In this document: in pieces, positions 1 through 8,557 of the stretch
Layout: every line of letters starts with the position of its first letter
Numbering within the stretch: position 1 is the first letter of the stretch
From: Coprinopsis marcescibilis
Taxonomy: Eukaryota; Basidiomycota; Agaricomycetes; Agaricales; Psathyrellaceae
Direction: 5' to 3'
Assembly: GCA_004369085.1 (NCBI GenBank)
Contig: ML210600.1
Coordinates: 1-12,185, forward strand
DNA length: 12,185 nt
Notes under the pieces: model-generated
Database searches by the model: none
The model's input: only the letters and a program-made list of their open reading frames with translations
What the model was told of the DNA's origin: nothing
Position numbers and translations under genes: made by a program

Positions 1-879
1 TCATATTTGCACAGCAACCACACTGTATTAATGCACAAAATTGAATATGAATGTACGGACCAGCTGCGTTGGATGCCCCCCTCTATTTGCGGTAGATGGC
101 TGGTCAAGCTTCTGTGATATGGTCAGACTTTATCTCACCAGGAATTAGGCATTATAGGTATGGTGTGTTACTAGGTATGTTCCTCCTTGCTGTACATTAT
201 TTCATCAGCATATGTACTAGGGACTCTTCATCACCTCAAACCTACATCTCTCAACCAGAATTTCATCGCCGGAGTTAGATAAAGTCCACCATCAAATACT
301 GATAATCAAGGTCGAAGGGCTATCGCGCGTGAAAATTCAACCATATACTTCTCGTACACCGTAATCGCCGAGAATGACTGTTTATATGTTGTTGGTATAT
401 GTTGTATGTATCTGGAAAGTGCAGAAACAGGACCTAAAAAAGGAAATTAACTCACTCGGAGAGCCTTGTAGAAGCGAGGAACCTTGTCGCTCGGACCTTC
501 TGGCCTTCTTTCATTCTCGATTGAAGCCACTCGCAAATGTAGATATATGCTGGCGACACATCGCGCCCAAACATGAGTTTTTCAATTTCGTTCTTTGTGA
601 ACTGCTGGAGACATAGCCCAAGCATAGTAGACTTATTGTATTGTTTGAGGCCCAGCCATTACAATTTCTAAGCATCAGGCGCGATTTCATTTTACTAACC
701 CACCGGCCGGTCCCAGCATTCAATTCGTGCAGTGAAACATGCAATCGAACTTGACGGTGGTCCAAATGTCCGCTGTCCCATAAAACATAATCTAGGCGGC
801 ACTCGGCTCAAGCCTAAACAAACCTCTATCGGATTCGAGTACTACCGCCCCTCAAAAGGCAACGCGAAGCTGCTCCAAG
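1..879. other. Stretch without a recognisable gene
   Basis: Only short open frames occur here (for example 374-616 on + and 511-765 on -). They overlap each other, match no family I know and have no convincing splice structure. A weak TATA-like CATAAAA lies at 779-785, about 95 bp before the F-box gene start, and could belong to its promoter. The rest is unassigned. Confidence 0.5.
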
Positions 880-2283
880 ATGCCTGTCCGTCGAAGCGCG
901 CGTCTCAGACATCGTTATCAACCAGCTGGATTAAATAACCTTGCCCCCCCTCCTGCCCCAACTCATGCGCCAGCCGGACCAGATACGACAGCATCGATAC
1001 CCCACGAGATCTTCTGCATAATCTTTCAGGATATCACCGACTCAACCGACCCGAACATCAGCAACCTCCGCAACATCCTCGCCGTATCCAGCGTCAACAG
1101 GCGATGGCGAGCCGCCGGCAAAGCGACTCGCAAGCCCTGGGCAGACGGCCTCGTGATGGACCTCAAAGGTTTCGAGATGATCAAGACCATCCTCGAACGC
1201 AGCCACAACGCCGCCAACCCCACCGAGAGCCCCTCGCTTTCCGTGGAAGCCTCCGAACTCATCAAAAGCGCCCTCCGACAGAAAAAGTGGAGGCTCGCGT
1301 TCGCGCACTTTTACAGGTTCAGAAGCCTCAAACTCAAGTTCAAACTTCACCCGGGCCAATACCTGGACCCTCTCAGGGAGAAACTGGAACAAGCCCCTGA
1401 AACGACTCGGCTTGAAGTCCTACATGTCACATGTGGAACGACGCAAATTGCTGAACATTTGTTCGGTACGAGAGATACAGAAATGCAAGTTCTCCAAGAT
1501 TTACACATGGAGCACCTGTATGCCTATACGGACTTGAACAACAATTTCTTTCGCGGTGTCGAAAAGTTCTATTATGGATATCCTCAGAGCGCCGGCGGCT
1601 TCGACCCTACAGTGGATTTATACTGGTTGATGGCCATGGAGGGCTTGGTGCAACTGCGCGAGCTTCGCATCGACGAGGCGGTTACCCGTTACTTCACAGG
1701 GGGGGCCCAATTCGCTGGGGTAAATAACAACCCGATAATCAACTCCCAGGCGCTGCGCGACATCTTCGTCAGCGGAAACTTTGCCGGTGTCGGAACCGTA
1801 CAGGCATCGATCGTGCTAATCCAGTCCGCGAACCGCACGTTCAAAATAAGAACAGACCGCAACTCCTTCACAAGTCTCAACGATATCCACTTCCCCTCTC
1901 CCGTTTTTACACAGTTGTGGGTGGGAATGACCAGCCCAACGTCCCTTTTCATCTCGCTCACCCATGAAAGGCTCATTGTCAAAGCGACGCAGATGACCTC
2001 CCAAACTCTTATCGAAATTCGCCCCCACAGTTTCAGTAGCTGGGATTCGTATGCCTATCTACTGATGGACAGAATGACTCAAGGTAGCCTCGGTCAAGGC
2101 CTCAATACTGTGACGACATTGGTGTTTGACGTCCATTTCCGGCGTATGGATCAGATCACGTTTAACCAGATTGTCGAGGCACTCCCTAATTGCACGAGAA
2201 TCGACATTTCTAGAGGCATGTACAACAGGGACGTCGACACAACAGGTTGGTTGGCCACCGGAGCTGTGGGAGTCCAAAGCTGA
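880..2283 (+). CDS. F-box-like domain protein, intronless
   Basis: This is a single open frame of 467 aa starting at ATG 880, the first in-frame ATG. The N-terminus is basic (RRSARLRHR, residues 4-12), followed by a Pro/Ala-rich stretch at about 20-35. Residues 39-90 read as the F-box-like pattern common in Agaricomycetes: IPHEIFCIIF, a helix with ILAVSSVNRRWRAAG, then a Lys-Pro-Trp stretch where many family members have Pro-x-Leu-Trp. F-box proteins usually bind Skp1 in SCF ubiquitin ligases and recruit substrates through their C-terminal part. Here that part (about 100-467) has scattered Leu-rich segments but no repeat I can assign, so the target is unknown. Such proteins are strongly expanded in mushroom genomes. 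The downstream neighbour is convergent. The reading frame is intact with no sign of decay. The F-box call rests on the short N-terminal pattern only. Confidence 0.75.
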   Translation: MPVRRSARLRHRYQPAGLNNLAPPPAPTHAPAGPDTTASIPHEIFCIIFQDITDSTDPNISNLRNILAVSSVNRRWRAAGKATRKPWADGLVMDLKGFEMIKTILERSHNAANPTESPSLSVEASELIKSALRQKKWRLAFAHFYRFRSLKLKFKLHPGQYLDPLREKLEQAPETTRLEVLHVTCGTTQIAEHLFGTRDTEMQVLQDLHMEHLYAYTDLNNNFFRGVEKFYYGYPQSAGGFDPTVDLYWLMAMEGLVQLRELRIDEAVTRYFTGGAQFAGVNNNPIINSQALRDIFVSGNFAGVGTVQASIVLIQSANRTFKIRTDRNSFTSLNDIHFPSPVFTQLWVGMTSPTSLFISLTHERLIVKATQMTSQTLIEIRPHSFSSWDSYAYLLMDRMTQGSLGQGLNTVTTLVFDVHFRRMDQITFNQIVEALPNCTRIDISRGMYNRDVDTTGWLATGAVGVQS

Positions 2284-2485
2284 ACGTGTAGGGCAAGGGG
2301 TCAAATATTGGTGTATTTCAAGGAATGAGTAAACTGGTAGCTCGAGGTGGCTAGTTGGATTGGATCCATGATGTTTTCGTAATTACGTTTTTCGTCACTT
2401 AGCTTTGAGCAGGACGTATCGTAACTAAATTGAGTTTTGATATATTTTTGACTGGCTAGAGCTTCATACAATTGCAGAGCGTAAC

Positions 2486-3458
2486 CTATCCCTTCCACGG
2501 CGTCGGGCCAGGGATCTAGAAAACGTGAATATATTTTGATTAATGACATTAAAGGTCGCGCACCTGGTAGGGGAGAAGTGGGCCCGCTGAATTGTAGGTG
2601 AACCCGGGTTCTAAATGCGTTGAATCTTAGCGCAGACAACAGCAACAAAAGCCAAATAGTTACCTGTGACTTTCAAATGCCCCGGAATGGCCACTTTGGG
2701 GGTCGGATTCCCCGATCCACCATTGGTCACCCTTATCTGGGCACACGAGATCAGGAACTTGGGTCGTTGGTGTTGTTCCATACTGGCATGCTCGACCCTG
2801 AGTAGGTACTGACATCGAAGAAGAGCGTTCACTGTGCGACTCAATAGTGGGGTAATGTATACGTACCTCTCCTGTTGGGGTGTTCGTTGGGATAGTTGTA
2901 GTAACGTTACGTCCCCTAAGAGTGACCCAGTCGAACCATGGCTCTGTCACAACGCCCCAGTGTGCTATCTGAGCGATAGTACAGGGTAGTCAGCGGTGCA
3001 CAATATGTGAAATTCAATGTAAGTCCGCACCTTGAACCAATTCGTCCCACTTCCATCCCACGTAGAAGCGGTAAACCCAGAGGGAACCTTTCCGAGATAC
3101 ATGGCAGTTGGTCCGCCGTAGAAAATGATGGGATTCGCGGTGAAACCAACTACGCTCCCAGCACGAACGTTCACTGTTTCCGACGCTGGTTGAGGGTCTT
3201 TGCTACACCGCATGACATTGTCGTTGATGAGCCTATCACCATCGACGGGGATGTCGTTGCGTGGTTGGCGAACAGCCGTTTTGATCTGTGCGTCGTTCGC
3301 AATGAGTGCCGGCCAAGTAACTGGAGAAGGATCGCCCGTCAGAGTATTAGTATGATTGTGAATAACGCCAGAAAAAAAAAGTACTTGCAGAACTGAGCAT
3401 TGGCAAGATTCAAACATACTGCGAGGACGACGACTTGGAGGGAACCGATGGGCTTCAT
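2486..3458 (-). CDS. AA9-like (GH61) secreted protein lacking the copper-binding histidine brace
   Basis: The six-exon model is 3416-3458, 3031-3320, 2867-2968, 2664-2808, 2564-2610 and 2486-2515, giving 218 aa. Exons 2-6 join in phase across introns of 62, 58, 53 and 48 nt. AA9 hallmarks in order are AGSVVGF (68-74), a GGP followed by YLGKVPSG (83-96), TWDGSGTNWFK (101-111), YLLRVEH (146-152), ISCAQIRVT (165-173), GGSGNPTPKVAIPG (175-188), and a C-terminal IPGP ending in WKG-stop. The paired cysteines C53 and C167 are kept. AA9 enzymes are secreted copper monooxygenases that cleave cellulose or related glucans. Here the copper ligands look replaced: the His of the usual S/Y-H-x-G-P is Tyr82, the axial Tyr of QFYxSCAQ is Leu164 with Gln to Lys162, and the N-terminal His aligns with Val14. 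The fold is probably kept and redox activity lost. There is no cellulose-binding module. The first intron (3321-3415, donor GTTTGA) is uncertain, and the leader of about 13 residues is short for a signal peptide. A pseudogene with a damaged 5' end is the alternative. Confidence 0.85.
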
Positions 3459-3495
3459 TTTACGGGAGTAGAGTGCTGGAGTACGCAGAGCTTCC

Positions 3496-3503
3496 CTTTT
3501 ATA
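3496..3503 (-). promoter_or_regulatory. TATA box of the AA9-like gene
   Basis: On the minus strand this reads TATAAAAG, 38-45 bp before the ATG at 3458. It supports that ATG as the start of the AA9-like gene and implies a very short 5' leader. Confidence 0.6.
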
Positions 3504-4212
3504 TGCTTCGAGCACCACATCCGACTTGTGCTGTAGCCGAGTACATGTGGCTTAGTCTCGGTTTGAATGGTTCAGAACTTCTCTTACTTCCGAATCTTTT
3601 CCTTGCAGTCCACCTGTCGACACCTAGGTTGCTCGCGCTCGGCCATGCTGTGAATGGTGACCCATTTTTATGCTGTCTCCCATGCGAAGCTTGGAGAAAG
3701 AATGTTCGCGTGCTCGGCCACACTGCCGGCGACGACAAGCACGTGAATCTGTCGATACATGCTTTAGTTGGGAAATCGCAGCTATGGTCATGAGGAACTT
3801 GGAAGAGAACGGACAAGTTGGTTCTGTGGGAAAACCCTTGTTTTATTTCTCGTTAGGTCCTTTGTAGCTTGCCAAATTGGCTTTTGTGGGGCTTACCTAG
3901 TGGAGTGAAAGGTGGATTCATTTTTGGGGTTTAGCACTGATGAAGCAGTCATAATGCACAGGTGTTCAAAAACAGATCCATACTGAGCCAGCATGCTCCG
4001 ACAATCCCCTGCCTTGTTGAGATGGGCGGAAAAAGAGAAAGCGATGCACGCCTCGACCGAGGATGATGTTGTCGTCGTGGCGGTGCATAAACGAATGACG
4101 AAATCTCCGAGAAGCACCGCCACGTTCTCGTTCCACTCTGAACCACAGTTACATGATAAAATGGCCACCGCTCCCCGTTCTTTAACTTGACTCGCCATTG
4201 TTTCTCGCTGAG
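3504..4212. other. Intergenic stretch between AA9-like gene and family copy A
   Basis: Overlapping short frames on both strands (for example 3499-3816 on - and 3473-3793 on +) resemble no family I know and look like chance frames. A 10-codon upstream ORF (ATG 4161 to stop 4190) and a weak TATA-like GATAAAA at 4155-4161 lie just before copy A and may be its leader and promoter. Confidence 0.45.
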
Positions 4213-5623
4213 ATGGTTTCCTTACCTTCCTCGAGTACTAGCAGCTCCACAGGTCAACTATCGGAGGACTTCATCCAAAATAGCTTCCACAGCTACCTCA
4301 AGTCATCCCTGACCCAGGCAAAATCGGAGAGACTTCTGGATGAGGACTTGTTGAGCAGTGCAGAGGGAGATCTGATGATAACAGGTGCGTTACGAGATAT
4401 ATACATTGTTTTTTCCATCTAACATATCCAATCGCTGCGCGTTAGGGCCTGCACTATGCTTATATTTCGCAGCTCTTCGCAGCACGACGAATCCGCCATC
4501 CGTGCCACTTCCTCGATCGAAGGATTCAAGTAAAACTCCAATGGACCTTTCTTACGACAACTGCCCTCCGGCTTTTATCTCATTTCTCAAAGTTTGGGCG
4601 AAGAATGTACCTTCGATCCAGGGCCTGACGCCAGAATATCAACACGATCTCGCTCGGATCATTTGTGGCCTCGAACCCCTCGCCCAACCCATCAACGTCT
4701 CAATAAACGGAATCGCTGCCGACTTGCGAGCTGTAGCCATTGAAATCAGCCAAAGAAGGTCGTTTCAAAACCGTTATGCCTCAGCTCTACAGGCCGCACT
4801 CGACTCTGGCAGTGGCTCAGGCAAATCGCCGAGACGCGCATCATTCGTGCCGCCGCCATCCTACGACACACCACCTTCGCCTTCGCCTTCACATTCCAGT
4901 TTCATGGCATCAACTAGTGGCTCAAGTGGGAGAGCATCATTGGAAATCCCACCGCCTGTCCCTCCCCGCAATAGGCCAAGCTCTATATCAACCCACCTTA
5001 TTCCGCCTCCTTCAGCGAGCCCCTCGATGACATCATTCCCACATAGTCCATCACCTACAATACTCGCTTTCGATTCACCAGCCATCGAATTCATACGGGA
5101 AACTCTGTACGCCTCTTTGGCAGACCAGCTCGAGCTCATGCCGTCACTACGCAAACTCCTCTCCCGCGATCCCACAAGAGCCTACTATGCATCCGTAGCC
5201 TTTGCAATTCTGGATGTTTCGACCCGCGCCATCACGCCGGAAGGCGAAGTGGAAGGCGTCCTCGGCAAACGTCTCGCGTTGAGTGAATGCCCTCCCCCGT
5301 TGCAACCATTCTTCCGGGAGCTCGTCGGCATTGGGCATCAGGCGAAGCTGGTCGAGGAGGAGGATAACGAGAATGCAATTAAACTTGTATCCAAGGGCAA
5401 GGCGCCGCCAGCAGCTAGGATGGAACGGGTGAAAAGGATGCTGGAGTGTGGAGTGGGGGTCGAGAGGGAGGCTGGGGACAATCCAAGGGCGAGTGTAGAG
5501 GGCAGGGCAGTGGAATTCTCCAATCGCATCAATGGGTTGGCGTTGTCGTTGACAAAGTTGAAGGCATTTAGGGATAGGCAGGATCAGGTATTCAAGGTTC
5601 TTGCTGGCGTTGGAGTGTCGTGA
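4213..5623 (+). CDS. Unrecognised basidiomycete family protein, copy A
   Basis: There are two exons, 4213-4384 and 4446-5623 (449 aa). The 61-nt intron has donor GTGCGT, branch CTAAC at 4419-4423 and acceptor TTAG, and it splits a Gly codon in phase 1 exactly as in copies B and C. ATG 4213 is the first in-frame ATG. Three blocks are conserved with the paralogs. Residues 14-57 are a helical segment starting GQLSEDFIQ. Residues 58-177 run from PALCLYFAALRS through LSYDNCPPAF, ICGLEPLAQP and VAIEISQRRSFQ. Residues 269-449 run from IEFIRETLYASLADQLE through DPTRAYYAS to LALSLTKLKAF. Residues 178-268 are a Ser/Pro-rich linker, probably disordered, with a PPPVPPR stretch that resembles an SH3 ligand. 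I do not recognise the family. There is no signal peptide or membrane segment, so a cytosolic or nuclear protein is likely. The gene lies between two secreted carbohydrate-acting genes on the opposite strand. Confidence 0.88.
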
Positions 5624-5865
5624 TCATAGTCCTTCTTGACAACTACCCATATCTTTATTTCTTTTTATCGGACCCTCGTTTGCTGATCTTCGCGTCAGAC
5701 ACACTCTTGACCTTTTTTGCTGTATCATATCGCTGGCTATTACAGGACATTTATTAACTCATCTAAATAGGATATTTCTTGACACATCTAAATCTAAATC
5801 TTCAAATCACTTCATTGCGACTCGCGAGGCACAATCTGCTCCGCACTCAATATTCATCGCAGATA

Positions 5866-7404
5866 TCAGCACTTCCAAGAATCCTTCAGTGCACAATGCG
5901 GTCAATACATCAAGCTCTGGGATACCGTTCCGTGGTCGAAACTCACATCTCTCGCAGACGGAGCAGAAACCTTCTGATATGGCTGTATGCCTAAGCACTC
6001 TGCGACGCTCACAAGTCGGTACCCCGCAGCTTGGAGCTTCTGGATCGCGTATGGGAGTACCTGGTGTCTGATGGGACGTCCCGATCTCGCATATTAGTCT
6101 CGATAACGTTTGGACTGCAAACTGGACTACTCACGCGGTCATATCTGTTCCACATCGTCAGGTGGAGGACACAACAGAAGTCAGCGAGTATGAATTTAGA
6201 TTTTCCGAGGGAAGACTCGCCACTGGTCTCGTGGTTCAGCGTCAGAATAGTATTCGGATGTCTGCCGATGACCTGGTCGTATTGATTTTTCGAGTTTTCA
6301 GCTGACGCTCCTGCGATAGAGTCCTGTGAACTATGATATAGCGAAGACGTGAGTAGCGATCCTTTGATTCTGGCAGCGGAGAGAGACGGCTGACTCGAAG
6401 TCCCAGATGACGAGTGTCTGGCTCCGCGATCTGACGGCTTGGACGACCTGATCGTTGAAGCTTCCGTAGGCTGCATAAACTAGCTAGCTCAAATCCGCCA
6501 GTGAAATAGAGTGGGAGGGGAACGTACGTGGACGCATGATGGCGGGTGTGACACCGACAATCTTCATCAAGGCGTCTAAGAGCCGTCGTGAATGTTCATT
6601 TAGTGTCACAAAACCCCTGTTGAAAATAGGGTAAGGATCGTACCGTCTATCCTCCAGAGTTCATCATTGACTGCCACACAAAAGAAACTGCTATCAGGCA
6701 CGGTCTTAGGATGTCCGCAAATTGCAATGGACGTACTCTGATCCCAACCGAGTTGCGCTAGATCCTTATGTGACCAGGTGTGCGATGCGACTTGATGTCC
6801 GTTCTCATAGGCAAACTTGACGCGGTTGACCCCACCTTCGTCGTAAATGCAGCCAACTACAACGTTTGACGATACCGTTAGAACTCGGGTTATGGAGCCG
6901 GAAGAGGAATTGTCGACTTGCAGTTCTTCCCATCTGCGCGACGAAACGGTCAGCGGTGATATCATTCACGCCCGGTTGGTGGATAACTCTGGAATTGACA
7001 TACTAAAGAAGAATGTTCCTGTAGCATTGGCGTTTTTGAGTGTCGTCGCGATGTCGTTTCTGCAATCATCTCAATCCCCCTATTCTGGTCGGTACAAGTA
7101 AAACCCACAGGTAGACCCAGGGCCCATCATCCTGGAATGGCCAGTCAGCTCGAAGGAACATGAAACTTAGGCCAAAACCTACGAAAGTCAAAGCAACGGT
7201 GTTCGGTACAGTACAAGAAGCAACGATGTTGTATGGGGGTGGATTTCCTCCTCCTCCCCCAATGGAATCACGCTTTACACGGGGTAAATCGGATCGTTTG
7301 TCTTGGTACTCGCTCTGAGACTCCGTGGGCGTTGTCCTTCCAAGAGTGCTGAGAGTCGCCAACGCGACAGTTGCATACTGGCGAAGATTTGCAAGAGTGA
7401 GCAT
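5866..7404 (-). CDS. Chitin/polysaccharide deacetylase, carbohydrate esterase family 4
   Basis: The twelve exons are 7183-7404, 7109-7131, 7004-7059, 6922-6933, 6737-6856, 6644-6670, 6528-6575, 6395-6470, 6224-6330, 6135-6144, 5947-6067 and 5866-5883. They total 840 nt and give 279 aa, with phase kept at every junction. The NodB-type motifs are complete: TFDDGP (73-78; D75 likely catalytic base, D76 metal ligand), SHTWSH (129-134; His130 and His134 bind metal), RPPYG (168-172), WDFD (192-195) and LTLNHE (224-229; His228 likely acid). The family removes N-acetyl groups from chitin, giving chitosan. Residues 1 to about 22 form a signal peptide, and dibasic DKR and VKR sites before residue 50 suggest a Kex2-cleaved propeptide. 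The C-terminus DDSWKC is the usual family end; there is no GPI signal or chitin-binding module, so the protein is probably secreted and soluble. Likely roles are remodelling of its own wall or attack on other chitin. The product name is secure; the exact substrate is inferred. Confidence 0.94.
6135..6144 (-). other. 10-nt microexon of the deacetylase gene
   Basis: It lies between introns of 79 nt (donor GTGGCG, weak) and 67 nt (donor GTGAGT). Including it reads HET-N-M-T-A-HQVLPY, matching the family's HET…TAHxVLPY. Skipping it shifts the frame. Confidence 0.65.
6857..6921 (-). other. GC-AG intron in the deacetylase gene
   Basis: The intron starts GCAAGT and ends TTGTAG, 65 nt, with a CTAAC branch site. 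Only this donor keeps the frame and restores the family pattern N-G-x-N-[WF]-x-C-I-Y-D. The nearby GT (GTCGAC, three bases downstream) breaks the frame. GCAAGT is the usual non-canonical donor form. Confidence 0.75.
6922..6933 (-). other. 12-nt microexon of the deacetylase gene
   Basis: It supplies part of two split codons plus GKN, completing NGKN (residues 101-104) of the conserved FFFNG region. It is flanked by a 70-nt GT-AG intron and the GC-AG intron. Skipping it keeps the frame but removes four conserved residues. Confidence 0.7.
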
Positions 7405-8376
7405 GATGGGCGAAAACTTGAATTTTTAAGTGTCAAAAAAGGAATGATTAATGATAAACCAGCACGCCTGCGTGAAATAGAGTGAAGAGAAAATGAAAAC
7501 TAGTCGTATGGATGTGAATGGTACGGCCCTGACTGTACTAGTTTTCTGGAGTTCGATTTAAGTTTCGCCTTCTAGGCTCAATGAACAATCCCTCCTCTCG
7601 TTTTTCAAGACCGGGCTACTTGATTCAAGTTGGTGTCCTTCGGAATGACGTAAATTTTGAACATTTAACCCAGACGTATTGGGAATATGTACAGTCGCCT
7701 GCGGCCTCGAGTGGTTCAGATTTATATGATATACACCCAGCAAAGCGCATCCAACAGATCTAGTTCAGGCAAAGATGAGAATCATCGATAGCGATTTGTG
7801 TATGTGAAATGTGTCTCCGAGTTGGGACATCGCTACGCGGGTAGAAATTTTCCGAATTTGGCGCTGTTCATGCACAACGCGTCGTTAGTTACGTCCGTGA
7901 ATATAGGCACTGCGTCTTATGTCCAAGACTTCATGTAATATCATGTAATTTATTACTCTCGACTACGACCACATCATTAGAGCTGTGATTTTCGATGTCG
8001 AGGGATGAACGTGGCAGTGGTGGTGAACTTTGCATCTCATCTGTCAGTAAGTGAGTACATACACACCCTGTACAGAGTCTCGGAGTTGTGTTTCATCAGA
8101 CTGTTGACACCGGGCTGTCAGATTGGTCGTCAAACCGAGATCGTTGGTTGGCCTTTTGAGTCCCACGGCAAAGCATTTTCGTATCCAGATCATTAATGCG
8201 CAGTACGGGCTGAGCAGTAGTTCAAGAGATGGATTGAGTCCTCGTAGGAACTGCTTGAATGCGTAATGGTTACGAAATCGGAGAGCTGAGTTTCCACGGA
8301 CATTCGGTAGGGCTACACCAACCAGGCTGGCCAAGCCAAGCGCCAAAGATCAAATGATGAAGGTCGTCGGGGTGTC
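7405..8376. other. Long divergent intergenic region
   Basis: It separates the deacetylase (leftward) from family copy B (rightward). Small frames such as 8044-8346 on - and 8005-8196 on + have no recognisable content. A 10-bp near-tandem repeat (TCATGTAATA then TCATGTAATT) occurs at 7931-7950. No gene or transposon was identified; it probably holds both promoters. Confidence 0.45.
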
Positions 8377-8384
8377 TATAAATA
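8377..8384 (+). promoter_or_regulatory. TATA box of family copy B
   Basis: The sequence is TATAAATA, followed about 20 bp later by a pyrimidine-rich stretch (8397-8415) suited to transcription starts. It lies 161-168 bp before ATG 8545, so the mRNA would have a leader of roughly 130 nt. Confidence 0.5.
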
Positions 8385-8475
8385 CTAGCATTAGGCCGCT
8401 TTTCCTCTGTCCTACGCAGGTCGAGGGTCAAGGTTCGCAGAGCTTGCTAGAGGACGCCATCATTGCAAGCATCAT

Positions 8476-8557
8476 ATGTTTATTGAAAACTTGATCATCA
8501 TTAATAGGAGATAGATAGATGACAGGTCAGTGGATGTTCCAATCATGCGGTGCGTAG
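8476..8557 (+). other. Two short upstream ORFs in the copy B leader
   Basis: ATG 8476 opens a 12-codon frame ending at TAG 8512-8514. ATG 8519 opens a second 12-codon frame ending at 8557, which overlaps ATG 8545. Both lie downstream of the TATA box and could dampen translation of copy B. Alternatively ATG 8519 is the true start, joined to the main frame by a 53-nt intron (8550-8602, donor GTGCGT, no clear branch site). Confidence 0.35.

Noticed and set aside
1026..1400. Overlapping frames on both strands inside the F-box gene
   Set aside because: They are shadows of a GC-rich coding region and have no family resemblance.
2301..2648. Long minus-strand frame that would give the AA9-like protein a tail of about 85 extra residues
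   Set aside because: Splicing 2611-2663 and 2516-2563 instead gives the family's own C-terminus (EPGFTYN, then IPGP ending WKG and a stop at 2486-2488), so the longer frame runs through introns and downstream sequence.
2965..3417. Uninterrupted 150-aa minus-strand frame as a stand-alone gene starting at ATG 3417
   Set aside because: Its 3' end runs through the 62-nt intron 2969-3030, and its first 32 residues have no AA9 counterpart. The TATA box favours ATG 3458 with an intron.
3499..3816. 105-aa minus-strand frame and a 106-aa plus-strand frame over the same bases
   Set aside because: Mutually antisense, with no domain pattern or splice signals; the minus frame also covers the TATA box of the AA9-like gene.
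6009..6476. 155-aa minus-strand frame as a separate Ser-rich protein
   Set aside because: It is a read-through of deacetylase exons and introns. The spliced model recovers the CE4 motifs that this frame only partly contains.
7931..7950. Tandem 10-bp repeat TCATGTAATA/TCATGTAATT as a CRISPR or transposon end
   Set aside because: Only two short AT-rich units, with no spacers, inverted ends or transposase. Likely simple-sequence slippage.
8044..8346. 100-aa minus-strand frame in the long intergenic region
   Set aside because: Composition looks random, no recognisable motif, and no splice partners found.
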